From NCBI GenBank assembly GCA_947623455.1, contig OX392532.1, positions 3,534,001 to 3,598,000 of the forward strand: a stretch of DNA of 64,000 nucleotides. The letters are read 5' to 3'. Within the stretch, counting starts at the first letter, position 1. Each line of letters opens with the position of its first letter. This stretch comes from Mimachlamys varia. Taxonomy: Eukaryota; Mollusca; Bivalvia; Pectinida; Pectinidae. A program made the position numbers and the translations under genes. Shown in pieces: positions 60,066 to 64,000 of this stretch. Below the pieces are notes generated by a model, which had not been told where the DNA came from, made no database searches, and saw nothing but the letters and a program-made list of their open reading frames with translations.

Positions 60066-61965
60066 GCAATCAAAATTACCGCAGCGCTACATGATTCCCA
60101 GGTTGAGAATGTTATTCATGCTAATAGATCGTAAAAGATTTATGTAATTATGAACATTTATTTAATATGATGGACTAGCTAGTATCTGAGTTGCAATTAT
60201 CCAGTGAAATTTAGGTGAATAAAAGCTACTTCTTTTACATTTGTTTATTCATATAGCTGAAAAGGAATATGAGCATAGATGTGTTTACAGAGAAATATAC
60301 CTACATGTATATATTAAATAGGTTATTTTCTGGTAATTTTTTTATTAATAAGACATAAGTATTTATATTTTTGAAATGATAAACTACTGAAATAAACACA
60401 TTATAGATTTGTCTAAAAATCAACGAGAAAACAGAAGCGTCAACAAAACCCTAATCTGAAATCATTTTTATACAACCTGGGGTAAAACTGTTAAAACAAA
60501 ATCGGCATCAGGACATTTATTTAAGGTCGTTATAACAACATATTTATATTGATGGTAGTCTCTGTAAGCGGTGTTGGCTGTTCACTTGAGTAAATCAGTC
60601 TCGTCTCTGTGGCAAATTGAATGATCATTTTGGCCTTTATGATAATTCTCAAAGTATGTTTACTAAAGAAAAGAAATAATAATAAAAAAAAAAAAAAATT
60701 AAAATCAGAGACTAGCCTTGTGTGAATAGTTGGTCACAGTTTGTTCCCATAGGAATAGCAACAGTTTGCTTGAAAAGCTTTCCTCCAAACTAAAAAAATA
60801 TTGTCAACCAGGACTTCAATCTTTCGGACTATATCTTCTTCAGTATATTTCATTTCAGTTGTTTTCACAAAGTATGTTCCAAAGTAGCTCCGAACCATAT
60901 ATTTGTAGCTTTGTCCATCTTTCTATAAAAAGAAAGCTCTCATAATGAGACATTCTTTCATTCTGATATGTGATATTTACCCATATATATATATATCAAA
61001 CATGCTGTTTAATTAGCAGAGCGTTCTGATATGTATTAAACATCTACATTGCTAGTTGTAAAAGATTTATCCAAGAAAATGAAATCCTTTAACTACATTT
61101 GTTCAAGCAATGAATATTACAATAGCGATACTGTACCAATGTTCAAAAAAGTATCGCCCCCCCACAACGTTACTTTATCTTGATTTCATTCATTATTGAT
61201 TGTGTATAGAATAATGTTGTTAACTTAACTAATAAACAATTTGTTTTCTGCATGTGAATGTCAGCTCGCTATCACATATTTCACTTTGCTTATGTTCAAC
61301 ACGGGAGCATTTCTATTTTAAGTTGATATTTCGCAAACAGAATAATAGTTACCCTTGTGTCAGATAGGCCCCCGGACAATGGAACCCATACCATGAAAGG
61401 GACACTTTGGTGTTTTGGTCCCATATTCGATATACGCATAGTTAATATATTTTATGAGCTCTTAATTCATTTTACCACCAACGTAGCGTTACTTTTTGAA
61501 AACAAATAATTTATTGAAAATAATATTTAAAATATATCTATATATATATAGCACGTGTCATAGTCACAACATTGAGAAAATGTATATTCTAATGTTAACC
61601 TGCCCTTGTAACCATGATCAACAGCTCAGTCATGACCGATCCAGAGTTAAATGGCAAACAAATACCATTTCATGGTCATCTTCTTTTAAACTGCGTGCCA
61701 GTTTTTTTTCTGATTGTGGTAAACTAAAAATAACTATATTCTATAACCTTCATTTACGAATTTTACAAATTTCAATTAATTTCACAAACCATCCTATGCC
61801 ATATAATATCAACTCACTTATGTTGATACACGAAGCTGCGCTCATGAAGACAATTTTTAAGTCGAGCTCACGTTTTACCTGTGACTTTTACTAAAGATAG
61901 ACTTATAGATATGATACTTTTGGTATAAAAGGAATGTTTGCCTCTTCTCACTGGGTGATATTTTT
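60066..61965. other. Non-coding stretch
   Basis: Apart from the RT-tail fragment near 60436-60490, no supported feature. ORFs at 60730-60945 and 61496-61894 have no recognisable domain. Confidence 0.45.
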
Positions 61966-62517
61966 AGCTCACCTGGCCCGGAGGGCCAAGTTAGCTTATA
62001 CGTCCGTCTGTCAGGTGGCCGTCAACTTTTCCTTCAAATGACTTCTGAAATACCTTCAGACAGAGAGATCTTTTATTTGACTGGTAGCGTTCTTGTATGA
62101 AGCCGAACAAAGTTTGCGAAAAGAAATGACCTGAACCCATATTCAAGGTCGCAGGGATGAAATCTGTTAAAACCTTTAACAGCTTCTTCTGATCAACCAA
62201 AATGCCTAGAGGAATGATATTTTGCTGAAAAATTCCTTGGATAAAGCTCTACAAAGTTTGCGAAAAGAAATGATTTTGACCCATATTCTAGGTCACATGG
62301 TTTAAATCTTTAAATAACTTCTTCTGAAATACCAGAAGGCTTAGCGATATATTGCGCTGTTAGATTTCTTGAAAGAAGCCAACCAAAATGACATTGTTTT
62401 ACTTTCAAGGTCAAAGGGGTGAAATATGTTTAAATCTTAAAGATTTTAGACGACTTTTTGGTTACAGGTAAGAGATTGATACCAGGTGAGCGATGCAGGC
62501 TCATTGGGCCTCTTGTT
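61966..62517 (+). mobile_element. Bivalve-type non-autonomous repeat (AGCTCACCTGGCCC element)
   Basis: It starts AGCTCACCTGGCCCGGAGGG and ends GGTGAGCGATGCAGGCTCAT, TGGGCCTCTTGTT, with inverted GCTCACCTGG/CCAGGTGAGC cores. The interior carries repeated GTTTGCGAAAAGAAATGA (about 62113 and 62256) and CTTCTGAAATACC modules with AAGGTCA steps. I recall this end sequence as very common in bivalve genomes; a repeat-library search would confirm. No coding capacity. Confidence 0.75.
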
Positions 62518-64000
62518 AAAAATAACGAGTAGACTCGTTATAGACGAGGATAAGTTTTAAAATGTATGGAAGACAGTGTGAACAACAGTAGATTTACCGG
62601 AAACCAATGATATAATATATATATGAATGAATGAAAGCTAGAAATAACGTTGAATTAAGAAAAGCCTCGCTCCATCGTATCAGAGTTGTATTGAATGTGA
62701 TATGACACGTATTTAACGACATGCGAGTACACGGCATGACATTAGGAAGAGCATAGAGCAGGTGGTCTGTTAATAGTTACGTGATCAGTGGTGAATAGGT
62801 ATAACTATATGCCTGTTCCCGTCAACAACTACCGCCACTGTACCCAATCTGGGACACTTTTACATAAAAATATCATGATTGTCCTTTATACGTTAATGTC
62901 AGTTCCAAAAATGTATATTTATTCGTGGTTCTCAAATAAATAGTACTGTATGCACAGCACGTAAATCAGGAAAGTTTTGTTTTAGTTAAATTGTCCAAGT
63001 TACGATTATCAGCCTCCAATAAATCCTACATATAGCTATGTTGTCATTTAAAAACCATCGAAAAAAACCCATAAAATTATATGAAATATCAGTATAGTAG
63101 AGTTAGGATGACTAGATATTTCGGAAAATGAAAAATATTTTATCGAGTAAACCGCCATACGTTTGTTTTTTTTTAATTGATTCAAAGAAGAAAATTTCAT
63201 TATACATGTTTTTTTTTAAGAACAGCTTTTAACAGAAATATTCAGCTTAAAAGAAATTGAATTTGATTTCTTTAGATAATGTTTTGTTATTTCAATTGTT
63301 TATTTAATCGCTTACTATCTGATTTCTACATTGTACAAACATGTTTTAATTTTAATAAATAACGTTACCACCATATTATTTTAATTCTGTTTCGTGTCTA
63401 CCAACTAATTAAGGAAATATCTAAACTATAGAGCATACTTTATTGTCAATGAAAACAGTATTTTACATTGTTGTACTATTACGCATTACAATAAAAACTG
63501 CGTGCAGAAATACTACTGTGGTATTTCTTTAATTTCTTCTGTGGATAAATAACGTGTACATATTGTAACATATGTAACAGTATGCCCTTTTCCTTACGAA
63601 TTAAAGGAGATATAGGTAATTATGTAAGTACAGTTTTGCTGACGTTAGCACAGTTATTGTGTATGTAACAGATGGGAAGGTACAAAGCTATCTGGTCGCA
63701 GGGCCCTGTAACAGACAACACTTCCTCATATGTCCGTATAGACATCATTTCCTTGTTTGTCCTGCTTTGTTAGGACGGACTCAAGGAGTGGTTGTCCAGG
63801 TAAACATGTGTCAGTGTCAAACACACCAGCGTCCGCCGGGACCCCCATTCTGTTTCTATGTAAAGGCCAATGTAATCTTTAGCAGGTGTCAGCACTGTGG
63901 TAGTAATGATAAAATGACCCAGACTTATGTTTATTGTGTGATGCTATGTTACATAACAAAGATAATAAACCACCTTACAGGGTGGTTAGTATTAAGGAAT
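62518..64000. other. Non-coding window end
   Basis: No supported gene. A stretch at 63760-63810 (TTTGTTAG, then GACGGACTCAAGGAGTGG, then GTAAAC) looks like a tiny exon but is not enough to call. Confidence 0.45.

Noticed and set aside
63760..63810. 26-nt micro-exon flanked by TTTGTTAG and GTAAAC
   Set aside because: Too short to test, no homology recognised and no neighbouring exon to join.

Overview
This is a repeat-dense window of eukaryotic nuclear DNA, most likely from a bivalve mollusc. The evidence is spliced genes with GT-AG introns, a tRNA-derived SINE, Ty3/Gypsy and tyrosine-recombinase retrotransposons, and a GCTCACCTGGCCC-type element of the kind common in bivalve genomes. The clade is inference, from general familiarity rather than a search. 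No bacterial-type gene organisation is present.

Two host genes are supported. (1) On the + strand, two exons (6487-6624 and 10537-10633) of a DJ-1/PfpI-family gene join in frame. The exon with the catalytic cysteine and the N-terminal exon were not found. (2) On the - strand, three exons (53877-53241, 49723-49615, 47288-46985) join in frame into a 349-residue Rab-like small GTPase. It has a long N-terminal extension, altered G4 and G5 motifs and a C-terminal CSC prenylation motif.

About one third of the window (roughly 20 kb) is tandem repeat, in at least twelve arrays with different units: 71, 30, 20, 40, 26, 42, 27, ~35/26, 51, 34, 60 and 35 bp. Two of these arrays have units that straddle a real 3' splice site and copy the first bases of the real exon. 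They are the 71-bp array before DJ-1 exon 6487 and the 51-bp array before Rab exon 3. Two more arrays end within about 35 bp of an exon edge. This splice-acceptor-seeded minisatellite pattern is the most unusual signal in the window.

The centre (33.1-45.8 kb) is a nested retrotransposon. The outer element is Ngaro/PAT-like, with split direct repeats in the order A1 - ORFs - B1 A2 - B2. Its tyrosine recombinase ORF is interrupted by an 8,052-bp Ty3/Gypsy element with two 700-bp LTRs, a 4-bp target duplication and a gag-pol broken by one frameshift. Around this lie decayed reverse-transcriptase fragments and their 3' tails at 17.2, 30.7-32.4, 59.8 and 60.4 kb, one carrying a nested SINE with a target duplication. 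There are also nested non-autonomous DNA elements at 6.8-8.7 kb, a 1.15-1.19-kb tandem segmental duplication at 23.0-25.3 kb, and a large fold-back element at 58.2-59.2 kb.
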